From Blastomussa wellsi (taxonomy: Eukaryota; Cnidaria; Anthozoa; Scleractinia; Plerogyridae): a DNA stretch of 64,000 bases. Where the stretch lies: positions 6,109,066-6,173,065 of the forward strand of contig OX393569.1 in NCBI GenBank assembly GCA_947652115.1, written 5' to 3'. Positions within the stretch are counted from its first letter, which is position 1; each line of letters starts with the position of its first letter. Positions 12,908 to 21,856 of the stretch are shown piece by piece. The notes below the pieces were generated by a model that searched no databases, had not been told where the DNA came from, and was given only the letters and a program-made list of their open reading frames with translations. The position numbers and the translations under genes are program-made.

Positions 12908-15882
12908 AATTTTGACGAGCCCATAGGGCAAGTCGAAATACAAACAACACACCAAATTGTTATGTATATGTGGGCGAAATTCTAACCAGTTCTCTGTAGT
13001 ACAAATACCGTGTGATATTTGTTGTTGTTTTGGGCATTATTTGTACTCTACGAAGCACAGTTGTATAAGAAAACCTTGTAACACTCATCCTGACATCAGA
13101 TTATTTAATCACAACTAACCTGTCGTTCCTTGGCTGCTAACTCGTGTTCTAGGCTTGAACGAGAGATTGCGTCAATTGTTTCAGTCTACAGAGTTTGCAA
13201 AACAAATTGAAAGGAAGCTTGCTTGAAAAGGGGTGTTCAATCATCAATATAATAAGAGTTAAATTACTAAAAGTAATAATTATTAAAACTGGATGTAAAG
13301 TAAAAACACCTTTCAACAGGTAGGGGTTTCATTTAAATATAAAGTAGGCAGTTGGTCTGAGTAGAGTGACGGGTTGTTTTTTAAAAATCTTTCTCAATCT
13401 CTTCAAATAATAAGAAAAACATTTCTAAGCAAAGTAGGGCGAAGTAGCTGATGATTTTCAACGGCCATTGATGCTTGTTGAAAACACTGAACAGGCAAAT
13501 ATTGGATGTTGACATCACCTACAGTCAGCTGGGGATGTTAAACTAAAAGAACCCACTTGCTAATTGCAGAGAGTAGGGCATGTCTTTTGCGGTGTTATGG
13601 TTTGGTCTGATGTGATGTGGAGGTCGGGGTGGGAAAATGCTTGGCATATTGGCCTGGCATAGTATTGAGCCTCATCAATCCAAGGGTAAATAAAGGTACA
13701 CGATGATGATGATTTAGATTAACTGAGACAAGATATTTTGAATTATATCAACAGGTACAGGATACAGTTTCATTTCTGGCCATTGCTGTCATTGTGTAGC
13801 TGACAATAATTATTACCATGAAAACACTAATATTTTTATCTTAATTCTGATTTTTTTTGGCCATGAAATCTTTCTTGGGGAGTTTCATACGCTAGAATTT
13901 TCCCTGAAAGCATTTTCTCAAACTATCAACAGCCAGCAATAAATATGGAGCTCCGCTCTTAGGCATGGCTAAATCTATATTTAATAATTACACTAAGACT
14001 CATAAATGGCCACTTCCTTAGAGGTTACAGGTTACAAAATCAAGATACTTGAGAAAACATGTGATTGACTTTTAATGGAGCAAAATTATTTATTTGTAAT
14101 CTTACCATACTTGGTCGATCTGTGTCACTTCCATTCTGAAATAAAATTAATTATTAAGGAATTCAGCTGACTCTGGAGATTTGAAAAGCTGAACTTCAAT
14201 ATTATTAAAAAAAAGACTTAGAAAAGTGGAACGAACCTGTAACGCATTCTGTGCAGCAACAAGCTCTTCCCGCAGAGACTCAACTTGTCTCTCAGCACTC
14301 AATGCTCTCTGTAGAAATAATTAATAAGATGTTCAACATACTTTCTTCCCTGCAAAACCAAAAAGTTGATTTTAAATCTCATTCAGTGATATTACAAACT
14401 TGCGACCTGGAAAACCGTGAACACCTAAAAATATTTCTGGAATGTTTATTGTTTTGCAACCAATCAGATGCAAGATGAAACCACAAGACTCAACCGCAGC
14501 AAACCACAAGAGTAATAAGCTGAATGGTTCGATTTGTCACCAGGGTCATGAAATGTGTTGGCTTTTTCTTCCACAATTTTACCGTTAACAATATTGAAAT
14601 TATTGGAATAATTGTTCTATTCAAGAGCTTGTGAATTAGCAGATAGTAGCTACGAACGATATTTCGCTGAAAAGAGATGTTGATTCCAACAAACACGATT
14701 AGACAGCCAGACAGCGTGTCTTAGAGCAACTCGAATTATAATCAAATGTAGAATCTCTTCTTAGTAAAACATTGGTCACGAAAATATTCTTTTCTTACGC
14801 ATAAGCTCAGAAATAGAACAATAGTGTCAATTTCAGTATTATAAGCAAATTTGTGTAAAATATTAACTATAATTATAATAATTATTATTATTAATATTCA
14901 CATTGCTAGCCTTAACAAATCACAATTTTATATTATACAGGTTCTAAATTATAATAAACCACAATTTACCTGGTTTGCTCTGTCTACATCTGCTTCTAGT
15001 ATTTCAATCTCAGAAGACCTTTTCAAACAGAGAAGAGAACTTCAAAAACAAGAAAGAATGAAAAAAAATGTAGATGGGAACTTCATTCTCCAGCCTCCCA
15101 AGGGGCTGAGTTGTTTGAAAGCCGATTAACTCTAACCTGCAATACATTTAATGTTGATTAAAGTATGAATTTTTCCTGAATATATGTAACAGTAAGGTTT
15201 TTTTGCTTATGTTTTGTGGAGTTAAGCCTGGTTTTACTAGCAACGGAGTCAGAGTCAGAGTTGTAAGAATGCTTCTCTTTATAATTTAACAATTTCTAAC
15301 TATTCAGTTTTAATTTCTTTACTTAATATTGTAACTAAAGTTTGTTGATGTATTTGCTACCTGCGGGTCAACATAAACTTAATTTTTTTTCTTGAGAAAT
15401 AAATAAATGAAAAGTGTGTATGACCTAGTGAAAATAGAAAACCAGAGTCATAAGCATGACAGAATTGGAGTCAACAGTACATACCTTGCAGCTGCTACTT
15501 CATCAAACTTGGCCTTAACATCAAAAAGCTCTGACTGTGTGCTGTCCAGTGCTGAAACATGAACAAACCAATTTAATAGGTCCGCAATGTGTGCAAAGGG
15601 ATACAGTTACAAATAGCTGTCTGCATCCACTGCAAATGTAATAATGCTAGCCAATTATCGAAAAGTTCCAATTTATTATTTTTTCTGACCCTCACTATTC
15701 TGCATTTAAACTTTTGACCACACAAGATTTCTAACAGAGCTTTACTTACCAGCCTGCAAGGTTGCAGCTTTGTGTTCTGCTTCACCAAGCTTTTTTGCAA
15801 CAGAAACTTGAGTTTCTTGTAATGTTCTCTCCTTATCGGAAAACATTTTCTGCATGTCCTTTTCCTTTTCCTTAACTTTTGC
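1178..15882 (-). CDS. CASP: CASP (CUX1 golgin isoform), 3' 21 exons
   Basis: This is the C-terminal two thirds of a CASP golgin, a coiled-coil Golgi membrane protein made from the CUX1 locus in vertebrates. Exons in transcript order are 15750-15882, 15485-15551, 14970-15018, 14237-14308, 14106-14135, 13120-13185, 12300-12374, 12115-12168, 11590-11642, 11206-11263, 11028-11076, 10861-10911, 9185-9321, 6849-6918, 5753-5838, 5115-5231, 4037-4129, 3148-3204, 2807-2887, 1968-2032 and 1178-1214 (stop TGA). Each has GT/AG borders and matching phase. Recognisable blocks are KERTLQETQ, RSSLEHELAAKERQ, ASQRERF, SDNVKLYEKIKFLQSYP, RYSSQYEQRLDPFS and the membrane anchor MSNKVARTIAFFYTLLVHLL, followed by a short Cys-containing lumenal tail ending VHGQ. 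The joined protein of about 668 residues is close to human CASP (678). No homeodomain exon of full-length CUX1 is visible in the window. Confidence 0.93.
1250..1462 (+). repeat. Interspersed repeat, copy 1
   Basis: This segment resembles 46131-46337 along its length. Shared blocks include ATTTGCAATCCGTCTC versus ATTTGTAATCCGTCTC, CTCAGTAAACTATCATTT versus CTTAGTAAACTATTATTT, and AAAAATGGCTCAAAATGT versus AAAAATGACTCAAAATAT. The two copies are diverged, so this is an old dispersed repeat of unknown class. Confidence 0.7.
1480..1750 (+). repeat. tRNA-derived SINE, copy 1
   Basis: A tRNA-like head has an A-box-like GTGGCCAAATGGTTA (1485-1499) and a B-box-like GGTTCGAGCCC (1529-1539). The body contains a GGCAAGAGTCTTTACTCTC block and an AAAATGGGTACC block, both shared with the copies at 51268 and 61205. 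The head does not fold into an intact tRNA followed by a terminator, so it is called a SINE, not a tRNA gene. Confidence 0.75.
3326..3342. repeat. Poly-G tract
   Basis: A run of about ten or more G residues sits in a CASP intron. It is a simple low-complexity tract. Confidence 0.8.
7010..7048 (-). repeat. CAC/GTG microsatellite
   Basis: About twelve tandem CAC triplets lie in a CASP intron. No other function is suggested. Confidence 0.9.
7413..7636. repeat. MITE with 28-bp inverted repeats
   Basis: CATTCTCGTCCCCAGAGCCC and the following 8 bases (7413-7440) recur as the exact reverse complement at 7609-7636. The interior is about 170 bp, with a poly-C run, and is non-coding. A degenerate similar end (GGATCACGGCATCTGGGGAT) occurs near 8930. 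Structure and length fit a non-autonomous inverted-repeat element. Confidence 0.75.
9375..9603. repeat. MITE with 22-bp inverted repeats
   Basis: AAGGTGGATTTCCACTGTCG at the left (9375-9396) is matched by CGGCAGTGGAAATCCACCTT at the right (9582-9603). The 229-bp unit lies in the CASP intron just downstream, in CASP orientation order, of the 10861-10911 exon, and has no coding capacity. Confidence 0.7.
10240..10386 (+). pseudogene. LINE reverse-transcriptase C-terminal fragment
   Basis: Frame +, from 10240 to the TAG at 10384-10386, encodes a 48-codon tail containing GAPNLWNNLPLHIR and FKSLLKTHLFRLAF. This motif pair is typical of the extreme C terminus of CR1/L2/Rex-type non-LTR retrotransposon ORF2 proteins. 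The rest of the reverse transcriptase is absent, so this is a 5'-truncated insertion. The clade is not assigned. Confidence 0.7.
10519..10557 (+). repeat. ATT microsatellite
   Basis: Tandem ATT triplets follow the LINE tail fragment. They may be the element's degenerate 3' tail. Confidence 0.85.
14413..14510. repeat. Half copy of AACCGTGAACACC MITE
   Basis: AAAACCGTGAACACC, then a CCAATCAGATGCAAGATG-like interior and AAACCACAAGA, resembles the left half of the element at 54458-54653. The right terminus is missing. Confidence 0.6.
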
Positions 15883-16530
15883 CTGCAAGGAAAACTTAAC
15901 AATAGGACTTTGCACCACTGCAACCATCTTCATGCCACATGTAAGCAGTAACTGCAACAGCGGACATTGATGTCACATTTAATTTCTTTTGATATCGAAA
16001 TTTGTCAACCATGGAACAAAAGAAGTCATTGCCTGGTTTCAAACTGAAAGGGACTAGGTACTAGTCTGTTCATTATGTGATTAGAAACTATTGATCCACA
16101 AAGTCAGAAAGAGCACACCGAGATCCCATAATTTGTTGACTTGCACCTTGACCCCCTCGGTTTGAAAACAGGCAAATGGTTTGCATATTAATAACAATGG
16201 GTGACATCACGAGAAACATCGCTATAGGGATTCCAGTATAGAATGGTTTTATCTGAGACTTGCTGACATACTGGGGCCCTTGTTTAAAACTTGAGACTGG
16301 TACTTCAGCTTTTATTTTTTCAAATCTAAGCCTGAGTGATTCAGTGATTCATAAAACCCAAGAACAGGACTTTTACTGACAGTGTTCTGTAGCACAATGA
16401 GCTTTGTAACAGTACTTGGCCATTCTTTATTTTCAACATGTTTTTTTTATGACAGCAGTTCAGTTAGTACATCAAACATTTGCTTGGTTTGAAACTCAAA
16501 TGACAAAATTCAACATTTTGAGACCTGCTT

Positions 16531-16535
16531 TTATA
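16531..16535. repeat. Left target-site duplication
   Basis: TTATA immediately precedes the left inverted repeat and is found again at 32637-32641, directly after the right one. If the duplication is read as TTTATA (16530-16535 and 32636-32641), it is the 6 bp usual for Polintons, but the two termini are then offset by one base. Confidence 0.75.
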
Positions 16536-16573
16536 ACACACAATATAAGTAGGCTTTCTGGCGCAAAAATGGT

Positions 16574-16620
16574 AACCGATGCATACCCGGCTCCAACTTG
16601 TCGCCGGGTATGCATCGGTT
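16574..16620. other. Perfect hairpin inside the left TIR
   Basis: AACCGATGCATACCCGGC (16574-16591) and its exact reverse complement (16603-16620) flank an 11-base spacer. A second, outer pair CTTTCTGG (16554-16561) and CCAGAAAG (16634-16641) encloses it, and each lies next to a CGC/GCG. The right TIR has the same structure. Likely roles are integrase or terminal-protein binding, or end folding during protein-primed replication. This is inference. Confidence 0.85.
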
Positions 16621-16742
16621 TCCCTTCTTGCGACCAGAAAGCCTTGTTTTCTTCTGTGTGGTATCAACACCAAGGCTCCAGGCATTTTTACACAATTTGC
16701 GCCAGAATTTATTTTCCATTTGAAGAAATGTGCGCGCATTCA

Positions 16743-16747
16743 TATAC
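16743..16747 (+). promoter_or_regulatory. TATAC motif before PolB ATG
   Basis: TATAC lies six bases before the ATG at 16754 and is duplicated by the TIR before the right terminal gene (32425-32429, minus strand). Similar motifs precede most element genes. Confidence 0.45.
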
Positions 16748-16753
16748 GCGAAC

Positions 16754-19700
16754 ATGGCCGCAGCTGACTATTCAAACGATGTACTGCAAATGTTTTACGG
16801 TCAAACCCCCAGAATTCAACAAGAAACATTGGACCCAGAAAAAAAGAACCTTCTTCCTTACGGAAATTTCAGGATTTCACAAACGAATTACCGAGAATGG
16901 CTCCGTGTCTGGTGGATGAGATTCAGAGAAAATGACCCAAACAACAAAGATCCCCACACTTTTGCAAACTTTTATAAAGATAAGTTCATAAATGTGGTGA
17001 AAAATGAAATTGTTTCATTGAAAAACGTGAAAGTGGGATTTGGATTGAGAGTGAAGTTTTCACGAGAAATTGACGATGGAGAAGGAGGTACGAAAACGGT
17101 TGAAAAAGAAGTTTATTTCAAAAACGACGATCCATATATTTTCTTTCAGAAAGATCTGGAAGATGAAGAAAAGTTTGTCCAGAAATTCGATGAATTTATT
17201 GACCAGATCAATGGAAAAATCGAGAACTGGTCAGCAGAAGGATCAGGATGGGATTTTGTTGAAGTAATGGTCGCGTACGTGAATGTCGCGCGCTTTCAGC
17301 CATTGCGCGGGGGGTCATGGTTGCCACTGCCGGCCAAACTCGCGGCAAAGAAAGCAATTGTAAATGTGAAAAACAAAGACAACGAATGTTTGAAGTGGGC
17401 GCTCAGAGCGGCCCTTTTCCCAGTAACAAAAGATGCGCAAAGACCTAGCAAATATCCAGTCAACGATGGAATAAACTGGACAGGAATAAATTTTCCAACA
17501 CCGGTGTCACAGATAAAAAAGCTTGAAAAACAAAACGCACATTTGGCAATAAACGTCTTTGGCTGGGAAAAAAATTGCGTGATATTCCACCATGTGAGTG
17601 AGAAAGAGAAAAGCTTGCCACGTAATAATTTGATTCTGATAGAGTCAGGAGAAATTCAACATTACTGTTTTGTCAAAAGGGTGAGCGCTCTGTTTCGCGA
17701 TCAGACCAAAGCCCACCACACAAAGCACTACTGCATGATGTGCCTGACAGGTTTCACAAGAGCGGATTTGCTTGCGGAGCATGAAAAATATTGCAAAGGC
17801 CTAAACGGCAGACCCACAAGGATTGACACACCGGAAGAAGGAAAAAACACGCTTTTATTTCAAAATCATCACAAACAGATGGATGTGCCATTCGTGATCT
17901 ATGCAGATTTTGAGGCAATTGTGAAAAAAATTCCAATCTGCGAGCGAGGGCCAGAGAGCAAAGAAAAAAGTTTCATGGAAAAAACTGAATGGCATGAAGC
18001 ATGCGGGTACGCCTGGATGTGTGTGAGAAGCGACGGTGAAATCATGAATTCAAAAGTCTGGAGGGGGCAAAACGCGGTGGGAAACTTTTTGAGCGACATC
18101 GTGCAAGAGGAAGAAAAATTGAGAGAAAGTGTGGAAGCACCAAAACCGGTTGAAATGTCACCAAAAGATTGGGAAAATTTCAAAAGTGCAACAGAATGTC
18201 ATATATGCAACAAAAGTTTGTCAAAAGAAAATTTCCTTGACTCATTGCCAGCATGGAACAAAAATAAAGACAAATATTTGGGGCAGGTTCACAAAAAATG
18301 TTTCTGGTTTGTGCAAAAGAAGCTGGATTTCATTTGCATGAAAAAGTTGACAAAAGAGCACAAAGAAGAAGCAGAAATGCAAGAAAACTGTCGTTTTTGT
18401 GAAAAGCCGTTGATACATCCAATTTACAGAGACGCGGTAAAAGACCACTGTCATTTGACAGGAAGGTTCCGCGGAGCCGCGCACAACGCGTGCAATTTCA
18501 AACTGAAGTTGAAGCCAAAAACATTCCCAATTCCAGTTGTATTTCACAATCTGCGAGGGTATGATTCGCACCACTTGATGCAAGCAATGTCGCAGCAGGA
18601 AAAAGAAGTGAAATGCATCGCCAACAACATGGAAAAGTACATCACATTTTCCACGGGGGGCTTGCATTTCATTGACAGCTTGAATTTTCTGCAGGGAAGC
18701 CTCGATTCACTTGTGAAAGCAACACCAAAAGAGGCATTGAAAAATACAGCAAAAGTGGGGCGCGGGGTGAAACCCCGCAACGGAAGCGAACTTTTGTTTC
18801 AAAAAGGGATCTTTCCTTATGAGTACATGGATTCATGGGAGAAATTCGACGAGACAAAACTGCCGGAAAAAGACAAGTTTTACAGCAAACTGAATGACGA
18901 AGGAATTTCAGATGCTGAATATGCGCACGCACAGAAAGTTTGGGAAACATTTGAGTGCCAAAATCTTGGAGATTATCACGATCTCTATGTGAAAACTGAT
19001 GTTGCCTTGTTGGCGGACGTTTTTGAAAACTTCAGAGACTTATGCCGAAAAAAGTTTGGGCTTGATCCGGCGCATTATTACACATTGCCAGGATTGAGTT
19101 GGGACGCGCTATTGAAAATGACAGGCGTCGAGCTGGAGCTTTTTACAGACATCGACATGCATTTGTTTGTGGAAAGGGGGATGCGCGGCGGGATTTCAAT
19201 GGCCAGTAAGAGGCACGCCAAAGCCAACAACCCAATGTGTGAAGGCTTCGATGAAAGCAAACCGAAAAAATGGATCACGTATCTCGATGCAAATAACCTT
19301 TACGGCTGGGCCATGTGCAAGCCCCTGCCATTGAGGAATTTCAAATGGAAACGGGTGCTGCCGACGGAAGAGGAAATCCTCAAGAAAAGAGAGGGTGCAA
19401 AAAGGGGGTGGATCCTTGAGGTTGACCTTGAATATCCGGTGGAACTGCGCGAAGAGCACAACAGCTATCCACTTGAACCGGAAAAAAAGGCGGTAAAAAA
19501 AGAGGACACGTCAGACTATCAAAACCGTCTGATGGAAGAGCTTAATCTGAAACACCCCAAAGACAAGAAGCTTTTGCTGACGCTTGAAGACAAAAACAAT
19601 TACGTTGTGCATTACAGAAACCTCCAGTTTTATCTGCAACAGGGAATGAAATTGAAAAAAGTCCACAAAGCGCTCGAGTTCGATCAAGAGCGCTGGATGG

Positions 19701-20629
19701 AACCGTACATCATGATGAACACAGAGTTCCGAAAAGAAGCAAAAAGCGACTTTGAAAAGAACTTCTACAAGCTGATGAACAACTCGGTGTTCGGGAAAAC
19801 GATGGAGAACCTGCGGAAGCGCACGGACATCAAAATCGTGCGCGGTGATGAAGAAAACAAAATCAGAAAACTGGTTGCCAGCCCCCTGTTCTCAAGGTTT
19901 GTAGAATTCACAAATGATATGGCGGGCGTTCACATGCACAAAGGGAAAATTCTGCTGAACAAACCGGTGTACACGAGCATGACGATCCTGGACAACAGCA
20001 AAATCTTGATGTACGACTTTTTCTACAACCACCTGAAAAAGCAGTACGGATCAAAATGTGAACTTTTGTACACAGACACGGACAGCCTTCTGCTCGAGAT
20101 CGAAACAGAAGACGTTTACAAAGACGTTGCACGAAACAAATCATTGTATGACTTGAGTGATTACCCGAAGGAGCACCCGCTGCACTCAAACGTCAACAAA
20201 AAGGTCCTGGGCAAAATGAAAGATGAATGCGCGGGGGTGCCAATAGACGAAGTCATCTGTCTCAGGTCAAAAATGTATTCCATCCTCCGAGGGGACGAAA
20301 AAAATATAAAAAAGGCAAAGGGGGTGAAAAAGTGCGTTGTTCAGAAAAAAATCAAGCACGAGCATTACCGCGAAATGATTTTTGGCGAGAAGAAACAGAT
20401 GAGACACGGCATGAACATTCTGCGGAGCGGAGGGCATGAAATCTGGGGCATGCACGTGAACAAGATTTCACTGTGCGCGTTTGATTCAAAACGCTGGATT
20501 GCGGATGATGGGATCCACACAAAAGCATATGGTTACAAAGACCCTCCGCTCACAGAAGAAGACTTTGCAGAACTGTTGGACACGGAAGTGATCACAGCGC
20601 TCGGGGAGTGGCTGGAAGAACAGTTTTAA
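16754..20629 (+). CDS. polB: Family B DNA polymerase with HNH insert
   Basis: This 1291-residue replicative polymerase of the protein-primed Polinton type is presumed to copy the linear element in the nucleus. The ATG at 16754 (context AACATGG) is preferred; the open frame begins at a GTG 24 bases earlier. An N-terminal domain is followed by a Cys/His finger (CMMC...H...C, about 322-345). Exo I is YADFEA (about 382-387). A Cys-rich HNH/endonuclease VII-like module lies between, with CHICNK, CRFCEK and DHCHLTGRFRG (about 480-570). Exo II is NLRGYD (about 597-602) and Exo III is YVKTD (about 743). Motif A is LDANNLYG (about 842), motif B KLMNNSVFGK (about 1004-1013) and motif C YTDTDS (about 1105). 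All catalytic aspartates are visible. A GC-rich palindrome at 18762-18778 encodes GRGVKPR in frame between Exo II and Exo III. The gene's 3' end overlaps the antisense 74-aa ORF by 38 bp. Confidence 0.95.
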   Translation: MAAADYSNDVLQMFYGQTPRIQQETLDPEKKNLLPYGNFRISQTNYREWLRVWWMRFRENDPNNKDPHTFANFYKDKFINVVKNEIVSLKNVKVGFGLRVKFSREIDDGEGGTKTVEKEVYFKNDDPYIFFQKDLEDEEKFVQKFDEFIDQINGKIENWSAEGSGWDFVEVMVAYVNVARFQPLRGGSWLPLPAKLAAKKAIVNVKNKDNECLKWALRAALFPVTKDAQRPSKYPVNDGINWTGINFPTPVSQIKKLEKQNAHLAINVFGWEKNCVIFHHVSEKEKSLPRNNLILIESGEIQHYCFVKRVSALFRDQTKAHHTKHYCMMCLTGFTRADLLAEHEKYCKGLNGRPTRIDTPEEGKNTLLFQNHHKQMDVPFVIYADFEAIVKKIPICERGPESKEKSFMEKTEWHEACGYAWMCVRSDGEIMNSKVWRGQNAVGNFLSDIVQEEEKLRESVEAPKPVEMSPKDWENFKSATECHICNKSLSKENFLDSLPAWNKNKDKYLGQVHKKCFWFVQKKLDFICMKKLTKEHKEEAEMQENCRFCEKPLIHPIYRDAVKDHCHLTGRFRGAAHNACNFKLKLKPKTFPIPVVFHNLRGYDSHHLMQAMSQQEKEVKCIANNMEKYITFSTGGLHFIDSLNFLQGSLDSLVKATPKEALKNTAKVGRGVKPRNGSELLFQKGIFPYEYMDSWEKFDETKLPEKDKFYSKLNDEGISDAEYAHAQKVWETFECQNLGDYHDLYVKTDVALLADVFENFRDLCRKKFGLDPAHYYTLPGLSWDALLKMTGVELELFTDIDMHLFVERGMRGGISMASKRHAKANNPMCEGFDESKPKKWITYLDANNLYGWAMCKPLPLRNFKWKRVLPTEEEILKKREGAKRGWILEVDLEYPVELREEHNSYPLEPEKKAVKKEDTSDYQNRLMEELNLKHPKDKKLLLTLEDKNNYVVHYRNLQFYLQQGMKLKKVHKALEFDQERWMEPYIMMNTEFRKEAKSDFEKNFYKLMNNSVFGKTMENLRKRTDIKIVRGDEENKIRKLVASPLFSRFVEFTNDMAGVHMHKGKILLNKPVYTSMTILDNSKILMYDFFYNHLKKQYGSKCELLYTDTDSLLLEIETEDVYKDVARNKSLYDLSDYPKEHPLHSNVNKKVLGKMKDECAGVPIDEVICLRSKMYSILRGDEKNIKKAKGVKKCVVQKKIKHEHYREMIFGEKKQMRHGMNILRSGGHEIWGMHVNKISLCAFDSKRWIADDGIHTKAYGYKDPPLTEEDFAELLDTEVITALGEWLEEQF
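18762..18778. repeat. GC palindrome inside polB
   Basis: GCGGGGTGAAACCCCGC has 7-bp perfect arms around GAA. It belongs with the GCGGGGTTCACCCCGC palindrome at 27757-27772. Confidence 0.7.
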
Positions 20630-20816
20630 CAATCTCTCTCGGGCGCAAACCGCGCAAATAATTCAAAACTTCAGGGTCAAGAAAAATGTCTTCTTGATTA
20701 CGAATGGTGTTGTTTCTGCCAAAAATATCAGAATATTCATGGTTAATGTCACATCTTGTTCTTCTTTTCCCAATGGTTGAAGCTTGAATGAGAAGACCTT
20801 TGCGTCCACGGCCCAT
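20592..20816 (-). CDS. Small hypothetical protein after integrase
   Basis: This 74-residue ORF starts with ATG at 20816, 21 bp after the integrase stop, and ends 38 bp inside the antisense polymerase gene. The sequence has a basic N terminus (MGRGRKG, GKRRTR) and an acidic or hydrophobic remainder (IFLDPEVLNYLRG). The same-strand, tightly spaced position at the end of the minus-strand gene cluster argues that it is real. No TATA motif precedes its ATG, unlike its neighbours, and I do not recognise the family. It could be a chance ORF. Confidence 0.5.
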   Translation of the reverse strand: MGRGRKGLLIQASTIGKRRTRCDINHEYSDIFGRNNTIRNQEDIFLDPEVLNYLRGLRPREIVKTVLPATPRAL

Positions 20817-20837
20817 TTTGAAATTTCATTTGTTTGT

Positions 20838-21836
20838 TCAACTGTCCACGCTGGATGGCGGGAGAACGGTGTTTGGAGGAATAACCAGCAGCTCTTCACG
20901 CACAAAGCCGCGCTTGGGTCCATCATGCAAATAGTAAAGAACGGGCTGATCCGGTTTTTGTAAAACCTTTTCAATGGTGAAAACTTTCAAAGACCAAATC
21001 GGATCCGTTGCTCTTTTTTTCCCCCCTTCAAGCTCACCAGGTTCGTAAAGATGACGAACCTGAACAAGATATGGCAGGATTTTTTCATCCTTCCCAACAG
21101 GTCTGTGATAAGCAGTAGAATGTTTCGAATAAACAGATTTCTCTTTGATTGCAACAGCGGGTTTCTTTCCGATGAGGCTGGTCACCTCGTTGTTCAAAGC
21201 CGAAACAACTTCAGGAAGTCTTTTCACCCATGCCCTGGACCTCTGACCCTCAGGCAGCCGCATTTCAACGGCATACTGGTGACCGAACAGGCGTTCGGCA
21301 AGGGTGCGGTTGTAACGTTCAACAATGGCCTGATCGCGGTGAATGTTGACGCGCCCGCGCCGGATGAAAGTTTTGTGATTTTCCATGACTTTCGTCACGG
21401 CGCCCATGAATTCGCGCCCAGGGTCAACTTGCAACATTTCAGGCCATTTCAAAGGGCCGCGCTTGTAAATCTTCTGAAAAGCCTGGGCAACCTCATCAGA
21501 ATTTTTCGAGGTCAAGGGTTCGGACTCTTTGAAACGGCTGGCCACGTCGACAACGTTCAGCGCGTATTTCCAGACTTTGCGACCGCGAGGCAGTTTATCG
21601 TGAGGCAAAAAAAGAAGGTCCGCCTGGTGGACCTTGTTGGGTAAGGACACGTCGAATTTCGGTCGAGGTATATGCTTCGGCGCCGGAAGGAATATCTGCC
21701 AGAGGGCTTGCTTGATCAACCACTTTTTTGCGGTGTCTTCCGGGACTTTTGAAGCCGCAGCCAGTTTTTTGATGGCGGCAATGCCTTTCCAATAACCGCC
21801 AGGGCTGTAGTATATCTTCGCGAGTTTGGTGTCCAT
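20838..21836 (-). CDS. int: Retroviral-type DDE integrase
   Basis: This 332-residue rve-fold integrase presumably inserts the linear element into host DNA and produces the short target duplication. Catalytic residues are visible as D73 (HQADLLF), D138 (LQVDPGREF) and E173 (IVERYNR), giving D-x34-E spacing. The N-terminal 60 residues look helical (SPGGYWKGIAAIKKL) and no complete HHCC zinc site is evident. The C-terminal 70 residues (IWSLKVFTIEKVL, YYLHDGPKRGFVREEL) resemble the chromodomain- or SH3-like tail seen in Polinton and related integrases. The stop lies 21 bp from the next small ORF. The ATG overlaps a TTTTATATG sequence. The active site is intact, so the protein may be functional. 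Confidence 0.95.
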   Translation of the reverse strand: MDTKLAKIYYSPGGYWKGIAAIKKLAAASKVPEDTAKKWLIKQALWQIFLPAPKHIPRPKFDVSLPNKVHQADLLFLPHDKLPRGRKVWKYALNVVDVASRFKESEPLTSKNSDEVAQAFQKIYKRGPLKWPEMLQVDPGREFMGAVTKVMENHKTFIRRGRVNIHRDQAIVERYNRTLAERLFGHQYAVEMRLPEGQRSRAWVKRLPEVVSALNNEVTSLIGKKPAVAIKEKSVYSKHSTAYHRPVGKDEKILPYLVQVRHLYEPGELEGGKKRATDPIWSLKVFTIEKVLQKPDQPVLYYLHDGPKRGFVREELLVIPPNTVLPPSSVDS

Positions 21837-21856
21837 ATAAAAGAGGTGAAAAAAGT

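Larger units (their letters stand above)
16536..16782 (+). repeat. Left terminal inverted repeat
   Basis: The 247 bases beginning ACACACAATATAAGTAGG match the reverse complement of 32390-32636 throughout. The repeat ends 29 bases inside the polymerase gene, so it contains the polymerase start codon (16754) and its first nine or so codons. Confidence 0.95.

Noticed and set aside
16530..16535. Six-base TTTATA target-site duplication as the sole reading
   Set aside because: It fits the Polinton norm, but leaves one terminal base unmatched. The five-base TTATA gives symmetric ends. Both are noted and not resolved.
16730..16753. Upstream extension of PolB and of the right-end ORF to a GTG
   Set aside because: A eukaryotic nuclear gene should start at ATG. 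The ATG at 16754 (and 32418) has good context.
16416..16919. 167-codon ORF spanning the left TIR
   Set aside because: It crosses the element boundary and the polymerase start in another frame, so it is a chance frame.
21051..21644. 197-codon plus-strand ORF opposite the integrase
   Set aside because: It is an antisense shadow of a gene with an intact DDE site.
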